DNA of 10,455 nt from CAYRIY01 sp964424335. Lineage in GTDB: Bacteria; Bacillota; Limnochordia; DTU080; RSA5. Made by a program: the position numbers and the translations under genes. Below are positions 1 through 7,042 of the stretch, piece by piece. The first letter of the stretch is position 1. Each line of letters begins with the position of its first letter. Location of the stretch: contig CAYRIY010000113.1 of NCBI GenBank assembly GCA_964424335.1, forward strand, positions 1-10,455, read 5' to 3'. A model generated the notes under the pieces. The model was not told where the DNA came from. It worked only from the letters and a program-made list of their open reading frames with translations, and ran no database searches.

Positions 1-306
1 GTACGCCTCCGGCTGGTAGTAGTCGTAGTAGCTTATAAAGTAGTGAACGGCGTTTTAGGGGAAGAACGAGCGAAACTCGCTGCAAAGTTGCGCCGCCAAC
101 GTCTTGTTGTGCGCCATGACGAGCGTCGGCTTTTGGACGCGCTCGATGACGGACGCCATGGTGTACGTCTTGCCCGTGCCCGTCGCTCCCAGCAACGTGA
201 GTCGCTTCTCGCCGTTTTGTAGCGCGCTCGCCAACTCGTCGATCGCTTTAGGCTGATCGCCTGCCGCTTCCCACTCGGCGACCAATTTGAAACGCTGTTC
301 GGCCAA
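1..306 (-). pseudogene. uvrB: UvrB, excinuclease ABC subunit B; N-terminal part with an in-frame stop, cut by the window edge
   Basis: UvrB is the damage-verifying helicase-like subunit of UvrABC nucleotide excision repair in the cytoplasm. Translation from a TTG at 306-304 gives the family start, with GDQPKAI at residues 16-22, the Walker A motif GATGTGKT at 40-47 and the conserved AHNKTLAAQL stretch. The family continues FFPxNAVxYFVSYYDYYQPEAY. Here codon 84 is TAA (57-55), and the same frame then reads NAVHYFISYYDYYQPEAY to the window edge. A single sense codon has thus become a stop, with no frameshift. The lost part holds the damage-binding beta-hairpin and most of the ATPase, so an 83-residue product could not work. 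The TTG start has a site reading GAGGCGG 5 nt upstream (318-312). The family identity is certain. Whether the stop is real or a sequencing error cannot be told from here. Confidence 0.9.
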
Positions 307-347
307 AGATACCGCCTCGCTTCGCGCATGCGAACGCCCGCGTCTCC

Positions 348-361
348 CGAAAGTATGTTCG
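348..361 (-). promoter_or_regulatory. Probable LexA (DinR) SOS operator of uvrB
   Basis: On the coding strand this 14-mer reads CGAACATACTTTCG. The Gram-positive LexA/DinR consensus is CGAACRNRYGTTYC. The first nine bases match fully and the second half-site matches three of the first four core positions. It lies between the predicted promoter and the uvrB start, about 14-27 nt past the expected transcription start, where a bound repressor would block transcription. UvrB is a classic LexA-regulated gene in Bacillus, which supports the call. Confidence 0.7.
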
Positions 362-381
362 CCTGCTTTGGTACGGTAATC

Positions 382-410
382 ATTCTACATGAAACGCGGG
401 CCTATGGCAA
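382..410 (-). promoter_or_regulatory. Sigma-A-type promoter for uvrB
   Basis: On the minus strand TTGCCA (410-405, five of six to TTGACA) is followed after exactly 17 bp by TAGAAT (387-382, five of six to TATAAT). Transcription should start near 375, giving a leader of about 70 nt before the uvrB TTG. The -35 box lies directly next to the TAG stop (404-402) of the deacetylase gene, inside its last two codons. Confidence 0.7.
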
Positions 411-1606
411 CGAATTCGGAAAACCTGCATCCCACCCAGGATTCACCTGATCGAGGATATCGCTTAGGAGCGCAAGCCGAACTCCTCTTTCCCGAATGTG
501 CGGAAGCGCGGCGATGATGCCGTCGTAGGTGGCGCGATGCACGTGGCCGATGGCGACCGCCCACCCCCGCCGACGCGCCGTGTCGGCAGCCAGCAGTATC
601 GCATCGCGCACGCGGGAACTATTCAAATCAATGTCGACGAACCGATCGTTTTCCAGGAACGGGACGCCGAGTTCCGTCGCCACCTTGTCGATCACACTGT
701 ACGGCGTCGTGCGGCTGTCCAAAAAGAAGACGCCTCGCTCTTTTGCTGCCTTGAGCACAGCGCGAACGACGCGCTCGTCCGCCGTTGCCTTCGACCCCAT
801 GTGGTTATTGATGCCCGAGATGTAAGGAATGGAATCCATGGCGCGGTTTACTTCGAAGGCGATCTGGGTGTCGGTCATGTCGGTCGTGACCGCGCCGTCG
901 CCCAAGTCCCAGGCGGCGTTTTGCGGCTCCATCGGCAGGTGAAGGATGACTTGATGCCCGTTTTGCGCCGCGATGCGCGCATGGTCGACCGAACGAGGAA
1001 GGTGCGGGATCACGGCGACGTTCAACGGCACTTGGAGCGCGAGGAAGTCGGAGGCGGCCTCCCAACCGTAGCCCCAGTCGTCGATCACGAGTGCGAGGAG
1101 CGGCGCGCCCGGATCAAAGGTTTCGTCCGTAGCAACCTCGGAGTCGTCTGTAAGGATCGGCAATGATTCGTCGGATCCGGCAAGCGATCCGTCTTCCGCG
1201 CGAAGAGCGTCCGTCTCGCCGCCCTCGGCGCCAAGTTCAGCGCCGACCCCGACGCCCTCGCCAACGTGAAGCGGCGCCGACNNNNNNNNNNNNNNNNNNN
1301 NNNNNNNNNNNNNNNNNNNNNNNNNNNNNNNNNNNNNNNNNNNNNNNNNNNNNNNNNNNNNNNNNNNNNNNNNNNNNNNNNGGCGCCAAGTTCAGCGCCG
1401 ACCCCGACGCCCTCGCCAACGTGAAGCGGCGCCGACTCGTCGGAAACGTTCGCCGTCGAACCGCTCCCAAAGAGCGTCGACGCGCCGAAGGAGACCGCAA
1501 AGAGCGCAACGAAAAGGGCAAGCGCCAAGAGCAGTTGTTGCACGGACGGCCGCCTTGCAACCGTCCGCCCGTCTGCCCCGGGCCCTTCGAGAAACTCAGG
1601 CTCCAC
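402..1606 (-). CDS. Membrane-anchored divergent polysaccharide deacetylase (DUF610/YibQ family), interrupted by an artificial N gap
   Basis: As written, the gene is split by 100 Ns. Removing the Ns and one of the two identical 55-bp flanks deletes 155 bases and brings the GTG-started 5' part (from 1606) into frame with the 3' part (from about 1163), giving one 349-residue protein. Residues 23-42 form one membrane segment, residues 43-115 an acidic, Gly/Ser-rich linker, and residues 116-340 the catalytic domain. The domain shows IDDWGYG (123-129), HLPMEP (171-176), NNHMGS (215-220) and IGHVH (300-304), the pattern of the divergent polysaccharide deacetylase family with Asp/His metal ligands. 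The substrate is unknown; an extracellular glycan is inferred. The start has a strong site, AGGGGGG, overlapping the minJ stop and 8 nt from the GTG, so it is probably translated coupled to minJ. Without the repair, an annotator would call a false soluble 253-residue protein from an internal TTG at 1163. Confidence 0.88.
1227..1436. repeat. Exact 55-bp direct duplicate flanking the N run (1227-1281 and 1382-1436)
   Basis: Bases 1227-1281 and 1382-1436 are identical over all 55 positions, and both copies end exactly at the gap edges. This is what a scaffolder leaves when two contigs overlap by one k-mer and are joined with Ns. The copies encode the same Gly/Val-rich linker of the deacetylase. 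The 55-mer is very GC-rich, with GGCGCC palindromes at both ends, which could have broken the assembly. I do not regard it as a biological repeat. Confidence 0.9.
1282..1381. other. Assembly gap of 100 N, probably of zero true length
   Basis: A round 100-base run of N is a conventional placeholder for unknown gap size. Because the flanks are identical 55-mers and the reading frame closes when the Ns and one flank are dropped, the real sequence very likely runs from 1281 straight into 1437. Confidence 0.9.
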
Positions 1607-1618
1607 ACCGTGTCCCCC

Positions 1619-2872
1619 CTATCTCTTAAGGGAGAACTTCTCGCCGATTCCCGAAAACACTTGCCGCCACCGCGATTTTGTCTCCAATTGAACGTGAGGA
1701 ACGTCCGTCTCGAGCGGCACGAGGAGAACGCCAAGCGGAGGAATCTTCTCTCGGACGAAGACGGTCCGCCGCTTTCCGCTAAATCGGTTCTCCACTTCGA
1801 TTGCGGCCTCGAGCGCCCACGGCTGCATCGCATCGTACAAATCGTCGCGAGTGCGCACTTTGACGCCGTTCACACTGAGGATGACGTCGCCGGTGCGCAG
1901 GCCCGCTCTCGCGGCCGCGGTGTGTGGGTGAACGTCTAGGACCATCGTTTCGATGCCCGTGAAACAAAACGGGCCGTTTCGCTCGGCCCGCCTCGCCCGG
2001 TGGATCACCCACTCGTGAGCGAGGGGCGAAAAGAGCGCCGCGGCAAACGCAAACGACACGTGAACTCGAGCAAGGATGGCAAGCGCCAGCAATCCCACAC
2101 TATAGAGCAGCAGACTCACTGCGGTGCGCCTCGCCTTGACTGCAGGCGGCGCAGTGAGCGTGAGGTCGCCGTAGCCCAGCGCCGCCACCACCGGGAAAAG
2201 GGCGAACGCATACTCACCTACCCCGCCCGCTTCGGGCTTGATGATCGGCCACCACTCCGGCATGCTCACACCACCGGCGCCTTGTAAGAGCTCCGGCGCT
2301 ACCCATGCCCCGACGAGCGCCACAAAGGGGAGCGGCCAAAACCGCTGCATCGCGAACCCACCGACGACGCTGCCGCGGCCGTCTCGCACAAACACCGGCA
2401 TCGCTCCGTCGGCGCCGGTCCAATAGATCAAGACCGCCTCGACGAGGTGCAAGACGGCGACGAGCGCCATGACGGCCGCCACGTCGATGTCGGGAAACCC
2501 AAAGAGCAGGTGCGATAGGGCGAGGATTCCGGCGCCGTAGGCAAAGCAGAGAAAGCGCGGGTGAAAAAACATCAACACCAATGCGAGCAGCCACAGATAC
2601 CAGATGCCAACATCGTTCAAGGGAATGCCAAGCGCCACGAAGATCGCGGTCGCCAAGATTCCACCCAAAAAGCCCGCAACGGCGGCCCAACCCAGTTGGC
2701 GCAAGGGGCTTTGCTTCACGTAACCAAACAGGCGCGCCTCGAGTCTTGCGCTTCGCTGGTACTGTACGAACACCAAGAGCATGACGACGCCGACGACCAG
2801 GAGGAGATCAGAGCGCAGCACGTAAAGGGGGTACGTCTCCAGCATCAAGTCCAAGAGCTCTAAGAAGGGCAC
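1619..2872 (-). CDS. minJ: MinJ-like polytopic membrane protein with C-terminal PDZ domain
   Basis: This 417-residue protein has a hydrophobic N-terminal part with about eight membrane segments (roughly 22-38, 62-82, 89-104, 108-126, 132-151, 178-192, 220-238, 248-287) and a C-terminal PDZ domain (about 305-375). The PDZ domain includes the typical AARAGLRTGDVILSVNG segment. That architecture, a length close to the roughly 397 residues of B. subtilis MinJ, and the position just after ctpB and near uvrB identify it as MinJ/YvjD-like. In Bacillus, MinJ links DivIVA to MinCD and the division machinery at poles and septa. Sequence outside the PDZ domain is poorly conserved in this family, so function is inferred from layout. 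The GTG start at 2872 lies 9 nt after the ctpB stop and has no strong ribosome site; an ATG at residue 10 is an alternative. Confidence 0.8.
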   Translation of the reverse strand: MPFLELLDLMLETYPLYVLRSDLLLVVGVVMLLVFVQYQRSARLEARLFGYVKQSPLRQLGWAAVAGFLGGILATAIFVALGIPLNDVGIWYLWLLALVLMFFHPRFLCFAYGAGILALSHLLFGFPDIDVAAVMALVAVLHLVEAVLIYWTGADGAMPVFVRDGRGSVVGGFAMQRFWPLPFVALVGAWVAPELLQGAGGVSMPEWWPIIKPEAGGVGEYAFALFPVVAALGYGDLTLTAPPAVKARRTAVSLLLYSVGLLALAILARVHVSFAFAAALFSPLAHEWVIHRARRAERNGPFCFTGIETMVLDVHPHTAAARAGLRTGDVILSVNGVKVRTRDDLYDAMQPWALEAAIEVENRFSGKRRTVFVREKIPPLGVLLVPLETDVPHVQLETKSRWRQVFSGIGEKFSLKR

Positions 2873-2881
2873 TGTCTGAGC

Positions 2882-4144
2882 TTAACCCGCCCTTCGCTCC
2901 ATCGACTCGATGGCGGACGTCAAAACTTCGACTGCCTTGACGACCTGAGGATCGTCTTCAAACTCGGCGCCGTATAGGGAGGAGCTTGGCAATTCATCGT
3001 CCTCCCACGGAGGCAGCTCTACCGTCATGTCCGGCTCGATGCCCACGTCGTGAATAAAGCGGCCGCCGGCGGTCTGGTAGCGGGCCGACGTAAGCGATAG
3101 CGCCGAACCGTCGCGCAAGGGCACGATCGTTTGAACAGAGCCTTTGCCGAACGTCTTGGTCCCGACGAGGACCGCTCTTCCCCGATCCTGCAAAGCTCCT
3201 GCGACGATCTCCGAGGCGCTGGCGCTGAATTCGTTCACGAGGACGACCATCGGCATATATGGGTGCGTCCCACGCTCATGGGCGTACACGGTGCGCCTCG
3301 TCTCGTCTCTTCCGACGATGTGCACGATCGGGCCGCCGGAAAGGAACTTGTTCGCAACGTCGATCGCGGCAGTCAGGGTGCCGCCCGGATTGTCCCGCAA
3401 ATCGAGGATCAGACCCGATGGATTTTGGCCTTCGAGCTTGATCAAGGCCTGCTCGAGCTCCTCATCCGTCCGCTCGCTAAATCGCTGCAAGCGCACGTAC
3501 CCGATCGGATAGATCTGGCCGGGCAACCGGTTTGCAGGGAGGAACGTCACATCGGATACGCTCGGCACGTGAATCGTCGCCCGCACGATCTCGATCTCCG
3601 TGGGCTCGTTGTCGTTTCGTTGGATCCCCAGCACCAGCGAAGCGCCCTCAGGTCCGCGCATCATGCTGACCGCCTCGTCCAAAGACATGTACTGGGTGGA
3701 CTTGCCGTTGATGCTGACGATCTTGTCGCCGGACCTAAGCCCGGCTGCAAAACCCGGCGTCCCGTCGAAGGGGGCGATGATGGTGATCTGGTCGTCTTTC
3801 ATCCCCACCATGATCCCGATTCCGCCGTACTCGCCGTAGGTGTCGATCTGCATCTGCTCATAGGCGCGCACGTCCATGTAGCGCGTGTAGGGATCGTCGA
3901 GGACGCCCTCGAGCATGCCGTTGATCGTCCCCTTCTCGATGTAACCGGCGATCATATCAATCGAGTCGACATCTTGGATGTACTGGGTCTTGATCAACGA
4001 GATCACCTCGAGGACGGTGCGCAGGCTGGCGCCTCCGCCCTCTACCCCGGCCTCGACCCTGTTTTGGAGCGCCCAGGTTCCAAGAGCCGCGGCCAATACC
4101 ACAACCAAAAGGACTGGGATCAACCATCTGGCTCGGAATTGCAC
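2882..4144 (-). CDS. ctpB: CtpB-type carboxy-terminal processing protease (S41 peptidase with PDZ domain)
   Basis: This is a membrane-anchored extracytoplasmic serine protease. From the GTG at 4144 it has 420 residues: a signal anchor at about 6-26, a PDZ domain at about 100-188 with GLRSGDKIVSING, and the S41 domain with DLRDNPGG. The Ser-Lys-Gln catalytic set is S309 in NEFSASASEI, K334 in TFGKGSVQ and Q338. As I recall, these are the residue numbers of B. subtilis CtpB, which supports this start. An in-frame ATG at 4195 would add 17 residues, but it lacks a ribosome site and would sit about 9 nt from the predicted transcription start, whereas the GTG has TAGGTGG just upstream. In Bacillus, CtpB trims SpoIVFA to trigger sigma-K activation during sporulation. 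The protein ends about 60 residues earlier than the roughly 480-residue B. subtilis CtpB, and I see no C-terminal peptidoglycan-binding domain. Confidence 0.93.
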   Translation of the reverse strand: MQFRARWLIPVLLVVVLAAALGTWALQNRVEAGVEGGGASLRTVLEVISLIKTQYIQDVDSIDMIAGYIEKGTINGMLEGVLDDPYTRYMDVRAYEQMQIDTYGEYGGIGIMVGMKDDQITIIAPFDGTPGFAAGLRSGDKIVSINGKSTQYMSLDEAVSMMRGPEGASLVLGIQRNDNEPTEIEIVRATIHVPSVSDVTFLPANRLPGQIYPIGYVRLQRFSERTDEELEQALIKLEGQNPSGLILDLRDNPGGTLTAAIDVANKFLSGGPIVHIVGRDETRRTVYAHERGTHPYMPMVVLVNEFSASASEIVAGALQDRGRAVLVGTKTFGKGSVQTIVPLRDGSALSLTSARYQTAGGRFIHDVGIEPDMTVELPPWEDDELPSSSLYGAEFEDDPQVVKAVEVLTSAIESMERRAG

Positions 4145-4156
4145 TGGGCCACCTAC
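4145..4156 (-). promoter_or_regulatory. Ribosome binding site that decides the ctpB start
   Basis: On the minus strand the bases before the GTG at 4144 read GTAGGTGGCCCA, an AGGAGG-like core followed by 4 nt. Nothing comparable precedes the upstream in-frame ATG at 4195, so the GTG is preferred. Confidence 0.6.
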
Positions 4157-4210
4157 TTCATCTCGCGATTTCAAATCTTTTACGCATCCATCCATATGCG
4201 CGGTTTACTC

Positions 4211-4240
4211 ATTATATCGCAGACACGGCGCTACCGGCAA
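4211..4240 (-). promoter_or_regulatory. Sigma-A-type promoter for the ctpB-minJ-deacetylase operon
   Basis: On the minus strand TTGCCG (4240-4235, four of six to TTGACA) is followed after 18 bp by a perfect TATAAT (4216-4211). It lies in the 114-nt space between the yitT stop (4259) and the ctpB start, and would give a leader of about 60 nt. I found no convincing terminator hairpin for the upstream operon here, so read-through is possible. Confidence 0.65.
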
Positions 4241-4258
4241 CGAGACCTACTTTTTCCG

Positions 4259-5134
4259 CTATAGTTGCCGGGGTTCGAAACCCTCGCCCAAGACGTCCGC
4301 GACGTCCGTGATCACCATGAACGCACGCGGGTCGGCGTCGTGTACGATCATCCGCAACTGCCGCACCTGAGGACGGCCTACGATCACCATGAGCACGTCG
4401 CGATCCTTCCCCGTATAGACGCCGCGCCCACGGAGCAACGTGGCGCCCCTGTCGAGCTCCGACATGATGCGCTCTCCGATCTGATCGATGTGATCGGATA
4501 TGATAAAGGCGCCCTTGGCAAGCGGCGTTCCTTCTTGGAGAAAGTCGATGGTCTTGCTTGCCACAAACAGCGACAAGAGCGCGTACATGCCGAGCTCGGC
4601 GTTGAACGCCAATGCAGCCCAGGCGATGACCGCGGCGTCGACGATGAGAAACGAACGGCCAAGCCCAATGTGTGTAAAGTGATGCAGGAGGCGGGCGGCG
4701 AGGTCCGTCCCACCGGTCGACCCGCCGAAGTAAAACGTGATGCCCACGCCAAGACCCGTCAACACGCCGCCGTAAAGCGATGCGAGCAAAGGATCGAACG
4801 TGAGCGGGCGCGTAAACGGCGCAAACACATCGACCAAGATCGACGAGACCACAGCCCCGACGAGCGAACGAACGCCAAATCTAAGTCCGACGATGCGAAA
4901 GCTCAAGGCAAAGAGCGGGACGTTGACGGCCAACATGGTGATGCCCACGGGCCAGGCAAAAAGGTAGTGCGTGATGGTGGCAAGTCCGCTCACGCCACCG
5001 GCGGCGATCCGGTTGGGCACGGTGAACCAATCCAGCGCGAGCGCCAAGATCGCAGACCCGATCACAAGCCCGGTGTAATCGTAAACCAACCGACCAATTC
5101 GACGACCCCGGCTTATATTCGTCTCAATCCCCAC
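4259..5134 (-). CDS. YitT-family membrane protein with C-terminal DUF2179 domain (YvjA-like)
   Basis: This 291-residue protein has about five to six membrane segments in residues 20-190, including the family signatures NRIAAGGVSGLATI (41-54) and STGGTDL (139-145). A soluble DUF2179 domain follows at about 229-285, with the RGVYTGKDRDVLMVIV pattern. YitT proteins are widespread in Firmicutes and their transport or sensing role is not settled. The position between prfB and ctpB matches that of yvjA in B. subtilis, so this is probably its equivalent. The GTG start at 5134 overlaps the tagA stop by 11 nt and has only a weak ribosome site, which suggests translation coupled to tagA. Confidence 0.88.
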   Translation of the reverse strand: MGIETNISRGRRIGRLVYDYTGLVIGSAILALALDWFTVPNRIAAGGVSGLATITHYLFAWPVGITMLAVNVPLFALSFRIVGLRFGVRSLVGAVVSSILVDVFAPFTRPLTFDPLLASLYGGVLTGLGVGITFYFGGSTGGTDLAARLLHHFTHIGLGRSFLIVDAAVIAWAALAFNAELGMYALLSLFVASKTIDFLQEGTPLAKGAFIISDHIDQIGERIMSELDRGATLLRGRGVYTGKDRDVLMVIVGRPQVRQLRMIVHDADPRAFMVITDVADVLGEGFEPRQL

Positions 5135-5888
5135 CTCGTCGAATCAAGATGTCGCGGAGCACGCGGGCGACAAATCGCGGCAGCGCGGCCATCCGGCCGA
5201 TGCGCCGGGGCTCCCTCGCGAGCCGGTACGCCCACTCGAGTCCGACGCGCTGAAAAGCGATGGGTGCACGGCGAGCGCGGCCGGCGAAGACATCGAGCGC
5301 TCCTCCCACGCCCATCGCCACCCTCACGCCCGTCGCTTGGAGGTGCTCGGCAATCCAAAGCTCTTGCCGCGGCGCCCCCATGCCGACGAGCAACAGTTCC
5401 GCTTTTGATCGGGCGATCTCCTGGGCGATCGCGGCGTTATCATCATTGCCGAAATACCCGTGGCGTACCCCGACGACCATGAGGCGCGGGTGACGACTCA
5501 CGAGGCGAGCGGCCGCCTCTTCGGCGACGCCGGGCTTTCCTCCGAGCAGAAAGACTCGTTTGCCTTCCCGAGCGGCGAGGGCGAGGGCCCGCTCGGCAAG
5601 TTCGATTCCGGGGACCCGCTCGGGCAGCGGGGTCCCAAGGAGTCTCGAGGCCGCCACTACACCGATGCCGTCGGCGACGACGAGTGAACTCTCCTCGATC
5701 GCCCGCCGAAGCGCCGCGCCCGTCGCAGACCGCTCGCTCGCCGCCATGACCATTTCGGGGTTTGCGGTCACGACCTGGCCCCCCTTGGATTCAAAAAGAT
5801 CCGCCACGCGTCGAACGGCTTCGTCCATCGTGACGGAGTCAAAGGCAATCCCGAGAATGGTAACCCGCTCACGTGCGTGCGCGCTCAC
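5124..5888 (-). CDS. tagA: TagA/WecG/CpsF-family N-acetylmannosaminyltransferase (GT26)
   Basis: TagA-type enzymes transfer ManNAc from UDP-ManNAc to undecaprenyl-PP-GlcNAc at the inner membrane face, the committed step of teichoic-acid linkage units and of some SCWPs. The 254-residue product has TANPEM (41-46), VADGIG with the candidate base D73 (71-76), RVPGIEL (91-97), FLLGGKPG (113-120) and GAPRQE (171-176). It keeps the Arg-rich C-terminal appendage (about 198-240) that docks the enzyme on the membrane and completes the active site. The GTG at 5888 is chosen because AAGGGGG lies 7 nt upstream and it forms a GTGA overlap with the csaB stop. A TTG two codons earlier would be only 1 nt from that site. 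Adjacency to csaB suggests SCWP rather than teichoic acid synthesis; the acceptor is inferred. Confidence 0.92.
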   Translation of the reverse strand: MSAHARERVTILGIAFDSVTMDEAVRRVADLFESKGGQVVTANPEMVMAASERSATGAALRRAIEESSLVVADGIGVVAASRLLGTPLPERVPGIELAERALALAAREGKRVFLLGGKPGVAEEAAARLVSRHPRLMVVGVRHGYFGNDDNAAIAQEIARSKAELLLVGMGAPRQELWIAEHLQATGVRVAMGVGGALDVFAGRARRAPIAFQRVGLEWAYRLAREPRRIGRMAALPRFVARVLRDILIRRGGD

Positions 5889-7042
5889 GCCCAAGCCCCC
5901 TTGATGATCGAATGAGGGCGGCCACCTTCTTCGAGCGCTCGTTGTCGAAGCTCTTCACTCATCTGCAGAAAGGTCCGTCTGAGCTCGTCTCGCCTCGCCC
6001 AGGCCCTGGAGAGCGCTTCTCGCACATCGTCCTCCTCCGCCGTCAAAGGGAGCGCCTCAAATCCAAAAGCCTGCGCAAGCGCTCGCACCTTGGGGTCGTA
6101 CGCTACGCCGACGCAAGGCACGCCGGCCCCCACCGCAAAGAGGAGTCCGTGAAACCGCACGGAGAGAAGGATGTCGAGCCGCGAAATGATCGACCTCACC
6201 ATGCGAAAGTCGCCTGGCTCATTGATGACGACGGCGCGGCGGCCTCCTAAAGACGCCTGATTGGCGACCATTTCGGATTGGGCCATATCGTACACCGGAT
6301 GCATCGGGAGCACGACCAAGCGGCCGTTCACCTTCTCCGCCCACGTTCCCACGGCTGATGCCACGGCGCGGGCGAGACCTTTATCACGGTCTGTCGCTCG
6401 ACCGCCCGTGACCCGATCGCCCGCGCTCGCAGGCGGCCGCCAGACCAACCCGATGCGCACTTCGTTTTCCCCTACCTCCGAAATTCCCGCGGCATGCAGG
6501 GCTTCCTCTGCTCGCTCAGCCTGCTCCGCCGTCACAGGCGGCAAGGCAAAGGCCGCGTCGGCGGTCACGGTCACTCGGTCGCCGGGGACGCCGAGCCGAA
6601 CGAGCGCTCGAGCAGAATCTTCGTCGCGAACGCCTGCGCCCACGACCCCTGGTAGGACGGCGCGGGCCGCGGCCCTCACTGTGCGCGTACGCACCGGTCC
6701 CACGCCTTGCGCGTACAAGTACGTCGGAACGCCCATCGCCTTGGCCAGCCCGATGATTCCAAGGTAGTAAAGGGCTGACCTGCGACTCGTGCTGTCTTGA
6801 ATCAGGCCTCCGCCCCCGCTGATCAGGAGGTCTGCCCGGCGAATCGCCCTTGCCACCTGGCCCCAGTCGCCCCGGGCGATCGCCCGCACACCGTGCAGCG
6901 CCTCGGTTTTGGCAGAGTCGCCGCTGATGACGACCGGCTCCACGCCGTGGGGCCGAAGTGCGTGCAGCATGCCGCTCAAGACGGCTTCGTCCCCCGTATT
7001 GCCGTATCCGTAGTAGCCAGAAATGACCGCCCGCAAAGTCAT
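5885..7042 (-). CDS. csaB: CsaB polysaccharide pyruvyl transferase
   Basis: CsaB adds a pyruvate ketal from phosphoenolpyruvate to ManNAc in the secondary cell wall polymer. SLH domains of S-layer and other surface proteins bind that group. From the ATG at 7042 the protein has 385 residues. The N-terminal SGYYGYGNTGDEAVL (8-22), the GGGGLIQD loop (76-83) and the C-terminal SVRFHG (294-299) followed by GVPCVGVAYDPKV are the family signatures; H298 is the conserved active-site histidine candidate. The frame is open for 86 more codons upstream, but that stretch lies inside the DUF5693 gene and looks random. The ATG has GGGAG 6 nt upstream and makes an ATGA overlap with the previous stop. The neighbouring tagA supplies the ManNAc that CsaB would modify. 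Confidence 0.93.
   Translation of the reverse strand: MTLRAVISGYYGYGNTGDEAVLSGMLHALRPHGVEPVVISGDSAKTEALHGVRAIARGDWGQVARAIRRADLLISGGGGLIQDSTSRRSALYYLGIIGLAKAMGVPTYLYAQGVGPVRTRTVRAAARAVLPGVVGAGVRDEDSARALVRLGVPGDRVTVTADAAFALPPVTAEQAERAEEALHAAGISEVGENEVRIGLVWRPPASAGDRVTGGRATDRDKGLARAVASAVGTWAEKVNGRLVVLPMHPVYDMAQSEMVANQASLGGRRAVVINEPGDFRMVRSIISRLDILLSVRFHGLLFAVGAGVPCVGVAYDPKVRALAQAFGFEALPLTAEEDDVREALSRAWARRDELRRTFLQMSEELRQRALEEGGRPHSIIKGAWA

Noticed and set aside
402..1163. A separate soluble 253-residue deacetylase starting at an internal TTG
   Set aside because: The apparent start exists only because the N gap breaks the frame; collapsing the duplicate gives one continuous gene with a membrane anchor.
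498..1166. Plus-strand 222-residue open frame opposite the deacetylase
   Set aside because: No recognisable domain or ribosome site, and it is the antisense shadow of a well conserved gene.
1227..1436. Biological tandem repeat or mobile-element target duplication around the N run
   Set aside because: The copies stop exactly at the gap edges and the frame closes only when one copy is removed, which fits an assembly overlap far better.
3131..5482. Long plus-strand open frames (3131-4264 and 4265-5482) lying end to end opposite ctpB, yitT and tagA
   Set aside because: Their translations are Arg/His/Asp-rich without any recognisable domain, while the minus strand encodes clear families over the same bases. 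They are antisense frames kept open by high GC.
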